NCBI GenBank assembly: GCA_963693365.1
Contig: CAVNZM010000014.1
Coordinates: forward strand, 744,001 to 808,000
Direction: 5' to 3'
DNA: 64,000 nt
DNA from: Amoebidium appalachense
Taxonomy: Eukaryota; Ichthyosporea
In this document: positions 53,791 through 64,000 of the stretch, in pieces
Numbering within the stretch: position 1 is the first letter of the stretch
How the letters are laid out: every line of letters starts with the position of its first letter
Position numbers and translations under genes: made by a program
Notes under the pieces: generated by a model
Database searches by the model: none
What the model was told of the DNA's origin: nothing
The model's input: only the letters and a program-made list of their open reading frames with translations

Positions 53791-54217
53791 GGGGGGGGAA
53801 GAGGGGGGGGGGGGGGGAAGGGGGAGAGGGAGGGGGGGGGGGGGAGAGAGGAGGGGAGAGGGGGGGGGGGGGGGGGAGTGGGGTGTTAGGTTTTGCAGGT
53901 GTGGCGTTAAGTCTGGAGTCAGAAATAGCACACGAGAAGTGACATGATTTTCAGGACGTGCAGAGAAACACACAAGAACTGGTGGGCTGGGCGTTAGGGT
54001 GTGAATGGTGGATAGCAAAACTATCGCACACAGAAGTGAAGATCTCTGAAGACGTTGGTGTGTTGATGTTGATTGGAAGAGATTGGAAGAGCCCAGAAAA
54101 ATCTCAAGTCGCAGGAAAGGGAATATAGTCAAAGGGCAGTACCACGAAGGCCAAATGTTTTTGAAAGGGGGAGAAAAAATGCAATTGACCAACTCTCTCT
54201 TTGAGCTGAAGAAAAAT

Positions 54218-54248
<31 letters not shown>

Positions 54249-54409
54249 TCCGACCTTTTTTTTTTGGGGGGGGTTTAAGTTTTTATTATTACTATTTTCT
54301 AATTTTCTTGTTTTTATTTATTTATTTCAAAAGTTTAATAATACGTTATTTATTTATTTATTTGCTTATTTATTTATTTTTCGGGGGGGGGGGGGGGGGG
54401 GTAGCTTAC

Positions 54410-54503
54410 GCGATGGTGCGGCCAGCGATGGTATTGGTGTCTGCCTGGGCAGCAAAAAGGTTGGGCCTGCAGACACAGATAGGTGAGTGCATGCATGCAC
54501 GGC

Positions 54504-54534
<31 letters not shown>

Positions 54535-54740
54535 TGAAAGGCAGGCAGGTGTGCTTCAAGCGACTGGGTGTGTGCTTGGGTGGTGGGGAGAGAGGTATAG
54601 CGGTCAGGGGAGAAGGGGGTGAGGGCGGGTTAGAAGCAGTTGGAGCTACAGTAACGTCGGAGGCGGGGGAGGGGGAGGGGGAGGGGGGTGGACATACTCT
54701 GTGGCCATGTGGACCAGGAATGCGTCTATCTCTGCCTGGT
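54410..54740 (-). CDS. Two linked minus-strand exons, gene unresolved
   Basis: 54740-54698 (QAEIDAFLVHMAT, donor GA|GTATGTC) joins in phase to 54466-54410 (PNLFAAQADTNTIAGRTI, donor GC|GTAAGC before a C-run). They do not join in phase to the gene ending at 54778. They would fit in phase to a KRDLE-type exon like the one at 48752, so they are probably upstream exons of the decayed paralogue at 52.9-53.8 kb. Peptides are helical; no family recognised. Confidence 0.45.
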
Positions 54741-54777
54741 CTGCAGGGCGAAAACATGACCCAAGCGGCAAACCGAA

Positions 54778-54867
54778 TTAATGGAGGGGGCTCATGGTCG
54801 GCGCAGTGGGCCTGCAGAGGAAAGGGGAAGGGGGGGGGGGGGGGGGGTCAGTTTCTTTATTTCTTTC

Positions 54868-54923
<56 letters not shown>

Positions 54924-56310
54924 GGGCAGGATAAAGAGAAGAAGGGGGAGCAACAGTATAAATCGTCAGTAAGTCACGGGTTTTATCAAATGAACAAACT
55001 AGCTTGCTGCTGAAAACAAAGTGACCGAGTAGTGCTGCTGTATGTGGGGGAGGCGGAGGGGGGAGGGGGAGGGGGGGGGGGGAGGAGGGGAAGAAAGGGA
55101 GTGCGGGGATGATGAGGCAAGAGGGAAGGCCTCCCGGGGGTTGGGGGGGGGGGTTCAATCACTTACGCAGACTTTGGCTGCCTGTCATTGGCCTCCATCT
55201 CGGCCACAAGGTCATTCAAAAGGGCATCAATGTCTATGCTGTCAACACCCAAATTGGCATCCTTGGGGGGGTTCATGGACTGTGCCTGGGGCCTGCAGAT
55301 GAAAAATATGATGAAAGGATGTGAGCAGAGGGTGAGTGTGTTGGGAGAGGACAGGTACCAGGGTTGGGAGAGGAAGGAATGAGCCAAGCCGGGGGAAGAG
55401 GGGGGGTGGGTGGTGGTGGTGGTGGTGGGGGGGGGGGGGGGGGGGGGGGTCGATCACGTAAATTATCAGTGAGTGTGCTATGAAAATAACCCCTTAGGAT
55501 TGCTGCAGAATCAAAACCAACAAAGAAGAGTGGGTGGGGGATGGGGGATGGGGGGGGGGGGGGGGGGGGAGAGTGTGGGATTATCTGCTGGAGGAAGAAG
55601 GGGGGAGAGGTTGGGGGAGGGGGCTCAGATGACTCACATTTGCTGTGTGCTGGCCACGGCATCATCCATGTCGGCCAAAATGGCAGCCAACTCGTCCCCA
55701 CAGACCGAATTGACAATCTCAAGCACAGAACCGTACAGCGTGGCGTCCATGGCCGGTATGCTGGGCCTGTGGGTGGGGGGGGAGGAGGGGGTGAGGATGG
55801 GGGTGGGGGGAGGGGGGGGGGGGTAAGAGGGTGAGCATAGGGTGGGGGACTGAAGGACGAATAAAACTACAGGTATTCGGGGAGGGGATGGGGGGGGGAG
55901 GGTATGTTTATTATTCAATGTATATTTTCCTGATTTTTCCTACTCGAGGGGTGGGGGATGTTGCCTTCTTGTGTCTTCTTTTTCTTCGAAAAATTGCACT
56001 CTTCTCTCTTGTGCGTGCTCTCTTTTTGTGTGTGTGTGGGGGGGGGGGGAGGGGGGGAGGGGGGAGGGGGGGGGGGAGGTAGGGGGGGAGCCGTGGGGGG
56101 TGGGGGGGGGGAGGGGGGGGGATTAAGGTGGCTGGGATAACACTGGGAGACATACTCGGCTGTGGGCAGACCGAGACCGTGGGGGGGGGGGGGGGGGGGG
56201 GTTAAGGTGGCTGGGATAACACTGGGAGACATACTCGGCTGTGGGCAGACCGAGACCGAGGGGCTTGACCGGCAAGAAGGTGGATGACACACTCGGCCAG
56301 GTGTAGGCCC

Positions 56311-56344
<34 letters not shown>

Positions 56345-56710
56345 TGTGCGTGCGCGCGCGCGCGCGTGTGTGTATGTGTGTGTGTGTGTGTGTGTGTGCG
56401 TGTGTGTTTGGGGGGGGGGGGGGGGGGGGGGGGGTAGGGAAGGGGGGAGAGGGGGGGGGGGGGGGAAGGGGGTGGGAGGGGGGTGATTCGTGTGTCCAAG
56501 GGCATCTGCCCCCGGGGGGGGGGGGGGGGGAGGGGGGGAGGGGGGGAAGAAAAAGGGGATAGATGTGTCAGTACTCGAGCCATGTAGAAGCCATGTTTCA
56601 CAAGGTCAACGTTTTTCCTTTTTTTTCAACGCCTTCTATTTTTGAGTATTTTTGTGCTCCTTATGCGCTTCCTTTCCCATAGTATGATTTTGTGTGCTTT
56701 TCCTGTTCTC

Positions 56711-56773
<63 letters not shown>

Positions 56774-56802
56774 GTGGTGGTGGTGGTGGTGGTGGTGGTG
56801 GT

Positions 56803-56835
<33 letters not shown>

Positions 56836-57570
56836 GGGGGGGAGGGGGGAGGGGGGGGAGGAGAAGAGGGGGGGGGGGGGGGGGGGGGCATATCAAGGGG
56901 AGCACATACTCTGTGTCCATGGCCGTGGGCTCGGCTGGCTGATGGGTTTGGGGAGCCATGACGTCACCATAGCTGGGGGGATCCATGTCCATAGTCGTAT
57001 CTTCGTCCTGCCCAAATGTGGTGTCCATCGGAGTGATCTGATTGGTGCACGCCGCGACCTGTCCCACCACACTGCCTGCCTGCCCATACTTGAACGAATC
57101 TTCGTTCATGGCGGTGGTCTCCCCATACCCGCCCATGGTGCTTGTTGGTTGGATTTGCAATATTTCGATTGAAGCAGAGTGTTCGGCGGGTTGGCGTGCA
57201 GGGCAGTCATAGGCGGAAGGGAGCATAGGGGGGTACATTTGGGTCTCCCCTTGCACATGCTCATTCACATTGCCCTCCTTTGGCATGCCCTCGTTTCTGA
57301 TTGGCTCAATCTCCACCGTGACGTCACTTGGGGGCCTTAATCTCGCTGTTGGCGGAGGGAAGGGAGTCCGTGGGTGTCTCCTTCTCGGCAACGTTCACCC
57401 CACACTCGACCTCGATTCTGATTGGCTCGTTCTCAACCGTGACGTCAACAGGGGCCTCGGGCAGAATTTGGTGGCAGATGGAGCCGAGAGGGGACAGGTC
57501 TAGGGGGAGCTGCTGGTTGCACTCAATAGGTTCTTGTTGCATCCACTTGCCGTCGTCATAGGGGAGAGGG

Positions 57571-57613
<43 letters not shown>

Positions 57614-58886
57614 TTTGTTATGGTGGTATGCATGACTGGTTGCATGCATCCGAGGGAGTGAAGTGTGGAGAAAGTAGAAAGAATAAGGAAGAAAGAGAAA
57701 CGTCAGTGCCATGTGTGGTGAAGAAGTCCAATACTATGGTAAATTGCAACCAGATGTGCCGAGGGAGAGAAGAGGACAAGGGGGGGAGAAGGGGAGGGGG
57801 GGGGGGGGAGTGGGGAGGAGGGGCAGGGGGAGGGGGCCGGGGGGAGGAGGGGGCACCACCTCAAGGTGCATGGGTGAGAGAACTTAATAGTTTTCGTGGT
57901 GATGCAATGTTGGGTAGGGTGTGTGTGTGTATGTTCGTATGTGCCTGAGGGCTGCCAGCACATCGATCATGTCCCGCTGGAGGGAAGACGGGAGGTTGGC
58001 CCGTGCCAGCACGGCTGCAGCCCAGTGGCCGGCACGGCCAAGGGCCATGACGTCATCCACCGTCCGCTGCATGCGCTTCACAAGCCTGCAGGTGCATGGG
58101 GGGATATCAGTGTTTGTGTGGCAGGGGGGATAGAGCCAGGATATTACGCTAACAAACAACAGTGCCCCTATAGCTTCAGTGATGTGTCTAAAACTACTGT
58201 CACTAGCGGTAAAGAACATCACAGCGTTTGATTGGTGGGTTTCTTGTTTGCACCAAAAAAGGCAACAGAGGGAGAGCAAGAGGGGTGGGGCTGGAAGGGG
58301 ATATCAAGGGTGCCCGTGCATGCACGTGCGTGCAGGTGGGTGTGTGGCAGGGCAGGCACCTACCCGGCCAGGAAATAGCCATTTGTTTCTCTTGAGGGCG
58401 CAGCACAGTGTCGTGATGCGGAGCAGCAGATAGTTCAGTTTGAGGCCCTGCACACCAGCACACGGCTGCTGCTTGCCCCCCACCACTTGCGTCTGCATGC
58501 ACATTTGGGGCAGTGACGTCACAGCGTCCACCACTGCCTTGGCCTGCACACGTAGGTCCTCCCTGGGGGGGTGTTGGGGGGGGGGGGGGGGGGGGGGAGG
58601 GGGGGGAAGTATTGAGGTGTGTGTGTGTTTTGTTTGGGGATTAAAAATTTTTCGAGAGAGGGGGGGGGGTGTGATGAGGAAGGGAGAGGAAGTTAGCTAC
58701 TGCCGCTCCCATGCCATTGCTATCTACATGGTGTAGCCGCCAAGCACACATGCAACAGAAACAAAGGGTCATAGCTGTCACCGTGGCACATCAGATACAC
58801 AGGAATAATTGGAATCACGACACGCACACACACACGCAGACGCACACACACACGCACATGCACACGCACGCGTGCTCGCGCGCGCG

Positions 58887-58981
<95 letters not shown>

Positions 58982-58985
58982 ACGC

Positions 58986-59033
<48 letters not shown>

Positions 59034-59187
59034 ACAGTATTGCAGCATCCAGCATCGCCTCAGCCCATTTCCCTTTCTTTTCCCTTGCTTGCTTCTTGCC
59101 AGCAGAGGTTGAAGGGGAAGTGGTTGGGGGTGTTGGGGTGGCTTGGACTTGGCTGTCAGATTTCACCTTGGCAATGATCCCGGCCAT
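54778..59187 (-). CDS. Unknown multi-exon protein with acidic C-terminal half
   Basis: Eight exons: 59187-59036, 58562-58364, 58075 (or 58066)-57945, 57570-56910, 56309-56235, 55766-55638, 55292-55167, 54811-54778; about 482 residues. Start [18 protein letters not shown]. Exons 1-3 are helical ([55 protein letters not shown]). Exon 4 has two copies of DVTVExEPIRxE and a PPSY motif. Exons 5-7 are acidic and Met/Asp-rich ([40 protein letters not shown]). Oddities: exon 3 ends at a non-consensus GC donor (CTCAG|GCACAT), exon 2 meets exon 3 only at a weak acceptor, and exon 4 changes frame near 57345. Either a 58-nt intron (57402-57345, ending in CCTTCCCTCCGCCAACAG) or a one-base error would fix it. 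The low-similarity helical and acidic parts do not identify a family. Confidence 0.55.
56124..56260 (-). repeat. Tandem duplication covering an exon end and donor
   Basis: TTAAGGTGGCTGGGATAACA and CTGGGAGACATACTCGGC occur twice (about 56124-56180, 56202-56260) with GTGGGCAGACCGAGACCG. The right copy includes the last 25 nt of the 56309-56235 exon and its GTATGT donor; the left copy is an extra donor lacking the rest of the exon. Confidence 0.85.
58563..59035 (-). other. Intron 1 of the 59-kb gene, GT donor tract
   Basis: Sense donor GTACGTGTGTG opens about 200 nt of (GT)n with CG steps (plus-strand CA 58827-59032). The 3' end has a C-run (plus-strand G 58579-58597) and an acceptor CCCCCCAG. 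Confidence 0.8.
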
Positions 59188-60041
59188 GATCGTGCCCAGC
59201 CCGCAGGGGCAAGGGTTGCACCGTAGAGTGTGGATAAATAGTACATAGAATGATCAAACCGATGAAAACACCCTTCAACACGATACTTTGAAGAAAGCAC
59301 GTGTACAATATATGTTACTCAAGTTGAACTCGGATTAGGCAGACAAAGGTCTGCAGTAGGAACACAGAAACAAGCAGACATGAGCAAACTTGCATTTTTT
59401 TCAGCATTCAAACTTTAATTATTGAAAGAGCTGTGACTCGTGAAAGAAACGAAGAATGATTTTTGGTTGCAAGAAAACGAACGAAAAGACATAGGGCAGG
59501 GAAAGTAGACTTAATTTAAGGCCAGAAATTAAAACTCTCTACAAAAACCAGCGACTTATGGAATTAACACCAACAAAAACGTAAAATTCTCAAAAAAACA
59601 AAAAAGACGTCAAAGAGCACAATTCATTCGAGAAAAATGGCCACGTAAAGCAGTGGTGTGGTTCGACATGGGATGTTCGTTCTCAAACAAATCCTGGAAA
59701 CAGTAACTTCCGAGAAAGAAAACGCTTATATGACTTCAACGGTGCACCTGTGGTGTCCAACACCAGAATACACCCAACAAGGAAACGTGGCAAGGAGAAA
59801 ACTAAAAAGACGAGAGAAAAGTGCCTTTGAGAGAAATTGTTTGAGAGAAAAGCCTTTCGTTGCTACGTGACGTTTCAAAAGTGTTTGGCTTTAAAGACAG
59901 AAAAGGTTGACATTATGATATCTTCTCTGATATTACGAGGTTTAAGACACAACAAATGAACTAGCTCGAAAATTTTTACGTAGCAAGCAGGAAAACGAAA
60001 GAGGCGATAGCAACAGTGCAGCACACAGGGCAGGTGGAGAC
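59188..60041. other. Intergenic region, A-rich
   Basis: About 850 bp without simple-repeat tracts. It is A-rich on the plus strand with many GAAAA motifs. A 70-codon plus frame (59658-59870) has no support. Presumed promoter of the minus-strand gene starting at 59187. Confidence 0.55.
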
Positions 60042-60244
60042 CTACTCGGCCATGGTAGCGTCCCGGTTGAACCGTGGGGCATCCTCTTTACCAATCCACT
60101 CGACCAAATCAGCCAGCACCCCCAGCAGGCCTCGCACAGGAGATGCAGCATGTTGACAAGCATAGTGATTTTGAGCGGGTCCTCCACTTTGACGAGCATC
60201 TTGACTGCGTCGGCACTTGTTACTCTTGTCTGAACAGTGTCCAT
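60042..60244 (-). pseudogene. Small intronless ORF with one frameshift
   Basis: From ATG 60244 the frame reads MDTVQTRVTSADAVKMLVKV EDPLKITMLVNMLHLL and then degrades. The next frame, from about 60135, reads RGLLGVLADLVEWIGKEDAP RFNRDATMAE and stops at 60042. One inserted base near 60133 would join them into a ~67-residue helical protein. The stop overlaps GCCGAGTAGGTCTCC, which resembles exon-end/donor sequences of the neighbouring gene (GCCGAGTATGTCTCC), so this may be a fragment of a related gene. Upstream, 60245-60640 holds several reversed CCAAT boxes (ATTGG). Confidence 0.4.
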
Positions 60245-61280
60245 GTTGGCGAGGCAAACAGACTTGAGGTCTGTGTAAACCGTGTCGTTTGGTTGCTCGT
60301 GAAATTAAGTTGCTTGAACGAGTAAAAGGAGAAAGAATGGAGATGCTTGTTTGCTCAAAGAGCACTAGATACGGTTAGAAAGCAGGCCGTTAAACGAATT
60401 CGCTTGAGTTTTTGGGTGTCACGTGGGTTGCTGTTCACTCGACGATTGTTTTGTTGAAGTGAGGTGGTTGGGCCACCACAGCCCTTTTATAACTTTTATA
60501 ATGGCTGCTTGCTGGCCCACGAAAGGCCTAAAAGGATCTATTTGACTAACATTTCATTGGTTACAAGAAGCTACGTCATCGATTGGAGGAAAATAGAGAA
60601 TAAAGCTATTTTTTCTTCTTTATGTTTGAACTTTTGCAGTGTTTAGCTCACAAATTATACATCATCAAAACACTTTTGCTACTTTAAAGTGCTGTAAAGG
60701 TCTATTTGAGGCAAAAAGTATACATTTTCATTTTGCTAAAAGCACACAGCCGCGCTATCAGTTTGGCTGGTTTTGGAAGATTATCGAGCATTCATTGGAT
60801 ATTTATCAGCCATACGTTTGGACAAAGTTTTCGTTTATGGCTTTTGATTGGTTTCGCCGATCTCAACGTCACAGCCTCCATTCCAGAGTCCAGTTAAATA
60901 GCTATTTTTATCATCCACTTGGCAACGGGTGGAGGCTGGAACAGCTGGCTGGAACACGGCGCTCTTCTTTAGTTGAGGCCGAATGGCAGTGCACGGTCGG
61001 ATTCCGCACACACTAACTGTACATGTGCAATGGTGAGACAGGGGGCTGGGGGTGGAGGGAGTGCATGCTTGGTGCCGGAGACGCTGTGCATGAGACGGTA
61101 ATGGTCTTTTTAGAGTGCAGCTTGCACTATTTATTTAGTACTTAGTCACACATTGCATGTGTGACTGTCCTGCCCCTGTCGGCCTCTCTTTCTCAGACGT
61201 GTGTGGCTGTCTGTCCTGCCGCCCTGTCTGTATGCACATGTCTATTATCCCTTTCTCACGCGTATGGCTTTCCTGACCAT
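60245..61280. other. Intergenic region, no gene recognised
   Basis: AT-rich with repeated ATTGG (60556, 60580, 60794, 60848), i.e. reversed CCAAT boxes. A 125-codon plus-strand frame at 60639-61016 starts with GTG and has no recognisable domain. Nothing assigned. Confidence 0.5.
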
Positions 61281-61284
61281 GTTG

Positions 61285-61317
<33 letters not shown>

Positions 61318-61365
61318 AGGTCTAGGTATGACATGTGGACGTGACATTTGTGTGTATGAATGTAC

Positions 61366-61396
<31 letters not shown>

Positions 61397-61434
61397 TGTG
61401 TGTGTCATTGTGTGTGTGTGTGTGTGTGAGTGTG

Positions 61435-61486
<52 letters not shown>

Positions 61487-61631
61487 ATCTTGATCATGAT
61501 GTGCGTGTGTGTTTGTGTGTAACAGTTGGTGTGTGTGACACTGTGTGTGAGTGTCACGTACTGTCAGTGAAAATCTGTGTGTGTGTGTGTGTGTACATGT
61601 GTGGCTTGTGTGCGTGGGCGTTTGTGTATGT

Positions 61632-61678
<47 letters not shown>

Positions 61679-61680
61679 GG
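61281..61680. repeat. Degenerate GT microsatellite and G-run
   Basis: (GT)n with GTGTCA, GTACGT and GTGAAA interruptions, ending in a G-run at 61647-61677. It stands in otherwise repeat-free DNA with no exon recognised on either side. Confidence 0.85.
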
Positions 61681-62535
61681 GAGGAGGGGACAATTTGCAA
61701 ATAGCCGTGTGTGTGGGGACATATAATAGCACTGGCCTTTTCTAAATCCTAGTATCAATTACGGTGTTGTGGGTGAAAGAAATGTACCTGTACATTGTCA
61801 GGAAAGCCCTATTTAGAGTGGTAGGGGATATGGAGGGAGGATGCGGGAGGGCTATCTAATAATAGGGGAGCTCCACATATGAGGCACGTGTGCATGCCGC
61901 TCATGCTGTTGCGAGGTGCACGTGTAAAAGCAGTATTTGGCTGTTAGAGGGTCAACATTTAACAAGGAGAAGTCTATAGGGTCGTGTACGTATACAGGGT
62001 TGGGATTTTAATCCGAAGCCGGGAGCGGCTGCCGGCATATGATGATACCCACGAAAAGTTCTCTGCAAATTTATACAAAGATTTTTAGTTTAATGCTTTT
62101 ATTTATTCGTCGCTTTTTCTTGTAATGATGGTCTCGACTGTATCGCGGCCGGCCGAAAACCCTCCTAGCTAGGCCCCGCCCCTGCCGACCTGGTGCCAAC
62201 AATTGCAATATCCTCCCACCATAGAATATGAATACTCTTAGACTAGCCCAAATGCTCAAGGTGGCCTAAAAAAAACACAATATACAAATTCACGACCGTA
62301 TAAAATTGATAAATATTTTGATTCATGCAGCCAAGTACCAGCGAAAAGCTTTGGTGGACGTCTGCGTCACAACTACTGTGTACATATGTATTGTTATGGT
62401 AGGTGTGTTGTATACGTGTGGTTACCCATACATAACTATAAGACACCATACAGCAGATCCACTGAGCCTTATATAATGTCCACACACACACACACGATTG
62501 CCTACAGTAGCTACTTTCTCCTTCGGGTCCACACG
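61681..62535. other. AT-rich intergenic region
   Basis: No simple-repeat tracts except a short (CA)n at 62483-62494 and no coding frame of note. CCGGCCGGCC-like sequence near 62150. Confidence 0.55.
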
Positions 62536-62741
62536 CTACATCTTCTGGTATGCTATGCAGAGAACATCATTCGAAGATTGAAATTTTAAAGATTTTACAA
62601 CACACCCTTCGTCATTCCAATGATACACGTATGATTGTGTGCTGTAACAAACTTGTGCCTTCCTTGTGCAAGCCTGTCGGTGTCGAAAAGTAAACCAAAG
62701 TTTTCCTCCGCTATTTCCATTCAGACATCTCACAAAAGCGC
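62536..62741 (-). CDS. Terminal exon, unidentified protein
   Basis: Acceptor TTTTTTTGCTGCAG at 62742, then 67 codons and a stop (TAG 62536-62538): AFVRCLNGNSGGKLWFTFRH, RQACTRKAQVCYSTQSYVYH, WNDEGCVVKSLKFQSSNDV. The frame is also open upstream (VNDVSWPREFIVTCF) to about 62810, so the exon may be longer, starting after CTCTCCGCAG. Cys- and aromatic-rich. No family recognised. Confidence 0.5.
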
Positions 62742-62974
62742 CTGCAGCAAAAAAACAAGTTACTATAAACTCGCGAGGCCAAGAAACATCGTTTACTGCT
62801 GCGGAGAGAGGGGGGGGGGGGGGGGGGGGAAGGGCCCAAGGAGGGGGGGGGAGGGGGATGTTTGTGACATATTTGTGTCGCATTTCATGTGTTGTGTAAA
62901 GATATGTAAGTGTGCTTGTGCGCATGTGAACATTTGTATCTATCCTCTTATTGTACATGATCAGCTAGCTTGTT

Positions 62975-63084
62975 TCATTTGTGCACAAGCTGAAACATGT
63001 GCAATATGGTCCCAAAAATCGTGTGGTGATAAGTGGCACTGAAAGACGAGACAAACTTTGCCTGCTGATCGACGTTCAAAGCAT
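62975..63084 (-). CDS. Terminal exon, unidentified protein
   Basis: Acceptor CGACTCTCATAG at 63085, preceded by about 110 nt of sense (CA)n (plus-strand GT 63102-63208). It reads ALNVDQQAKFVSSFSATYHH TIFGTILHMFQLVHK and stops at 62975-62977. Helical, protein-like. Probably the same gene as the exon at 63810-63875, but the phases do not match directly, so an exon is missing between them. Confidence 0.5.
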
Positions 63085-63100
63085 CTATGAGAGTCGTCGG

Positions 63101-63210
<110 letters not shown>

Positions 63211-63763
63211 ATGCCTGTGCATATGCATGTGCGTGTGTGTATACGTGTGTATGTACGTGTATATTTTCGTGTGTATGTTGTATGCGGGGGTGTGGTTGTT
63301 TTTTGTAATGGGGGGGGACTGGGGAGGGGGAGGGGGGGGAGAGAGAAGGGAGTAAGGTGGCATTGATGGGGTTGGGTTGGGGCCCAGATGAGATTGAGGT
63401 TGGGGGGGGGGGGGGGGGGGGGAGGGGGGGGGGGGTTTGAAAAAGAGAGACATTGAGAAGAAGATCGATAAGCAATGAAGTAGCACACAAGGAGAGGAAT
63501 ACACCTAAAGACCGTTTTAGTGGTGTCGTTAGAACCTAGGTGCGATGGCAAAAAAAGGGAAAAGCCGACAACCCTGTAGTGACAATGATGAAGGAAGGAT
63601 AGGTTGGGAGGGGAAGAGGGAGGGAGGGGGGCGATTTCTCTTTCCATGGTTTTTCAACGATAAACGTGTACGTGTGTGTAGGTTTTGTCTTTTTCTTTTC
63701 TTTCTTTTTCTATTTTCCTTTTTCATTCATTCTTTTCTTTTCTTTCTTTTTTTTTTTTTTTTC

Positions 63764-63799
<36 letters not shown>

Positions 63800-63809
63800 A
63801 GGGGGGCAC

Positions 63810-63874
63810 CTTCTCAATATTAGGGAATGCTGCTTTGAATGCCTCCTGTTCGGCTGGACTAAGGACACCAGACC

Positions 63875-63875
<1 letters not shown>
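63810..63875 (-). CDS. Internal exon, unidentified protein
   Basis: Sense (CA)n supplies the acceptor (CACACAG, plus-strand GT 63877-63957). There are 22 codons, phase 0 to 0: GSGVLSPAEQEAFKAAFPNI plus EK. The donor AAG|GTGCCCCCC is followed by a C-run. Splice features match the window's typical intron style on both sides. Confidence 0.55.
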
Positions 63876-63876
<1 letters not shown>

Positions 63877-63958
<82 letters not shown>

Positions 63959-64000
63959 GGTGTGTGTAGGAGTGTGTCGGTGAGAGAGAGAGAGAGAGAG
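63877..64000. repeat. GT tract and GA tract at window end
   Basis: (GT)n to about 63957, then GTGTCGGTGA and a (GA)n tract running off the window. In sense this is the 3' part of an intron. Confidence 0.9.

Noticed and set aside
63545-63620. Plus-strand start MAKKGKSRQPCSDNDEG
   Set aside because: It has a start codon with fair context, but there is no donor that leads to any plus-strand exon. The flanking exons are on the minus strand, whose sequence here gives an acceptor (GTCACTACAG) instead.

Overview
The window is eukaryotic nuclear DNA. It has spliced genes with GT-AG introns, several LINE-type retrotransposons, AT-richer intergenic stretches, and a very large load of (GT)n/(CA)n microsatellites and G/C homopolymers. 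I see no rRNA, tRNA, CRISPR array or prokaryote-style operon. The source looks like a free-living or symbiotic protist or similar simple eukaryote (unicellular holozoan, early fungus, alga); the sequence does not fix the lineage. Almost all microsatellites and homopolymers lie inside introns. Intergenic DNA (for example 30.6-31.6 kb, 43.3-44.2 kb, 59.2-60 kb) is nearly free of them.

Layout from left to right. 1-3.5 kb: microsatellites, a host repeat present twice, and one orphan exon. 3558-8201 (minus): a five-exon gene for a membrane protein of the apolipoprotein N-acyltransferase (Lnt)/nitrilase type. 8.2-11.2 kb: a nest of broken LINEs of at least three families. 11.8-12.1 kb (plus): last exons of a possible beta-propeller gene. 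12924-21569 (minus): a ten-exon model for a coiled-coil protein with ankyrin repeats and an acidic tail, including an 8-nt exon. 22.3-27.1 kb (plus): a near full-length LINE (ORF1, endonuclease, reverse transcriptase). 28496-30605 (minus): a two-exon alpha-arrestin with a PPxY motif. 31.6-32.8 kb: a truncated LINE. 35108-43331 (plus): TSR3, the 18S rRNA aminocarboxypropyltransferase, in ten exons. 44.2-47.4 kb (minus): a second long LINE copy. 48.3-49.1 kb (minus): the 3' end of an unidentified gene, with a decayed paralogue at 52.9-53.8 kb. 49405-49848 (plus): an intronless secreted cysteine-rich protein. 54778-59187 (minus): an eight-exon gene of unknown function. 60-64 kb: a small frameshifted ORF, intergenic DNA and parts of one or two minus-strand genes.

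Exon joins were made by hand from splice signals, frame and phase continuity and, for TSR3, Lnt and arrestin, fit to the known family. Those three models are firm. The coiled-coil/ankyrin and 59-kb gene models are internally phase-consistent but not supported by recognised homology over their full length.

The genes do not form a pathway; they are unrelated housekeeping and accessory genes. What unites the window is intron architecture. Introns repeatedly begin with a donor that is itself the start of a (GT)n tract, or that is followed within about 30 nt by a sense-strand C-run, and repeatedly end in (CA)n that supplies the CAG acceptor.
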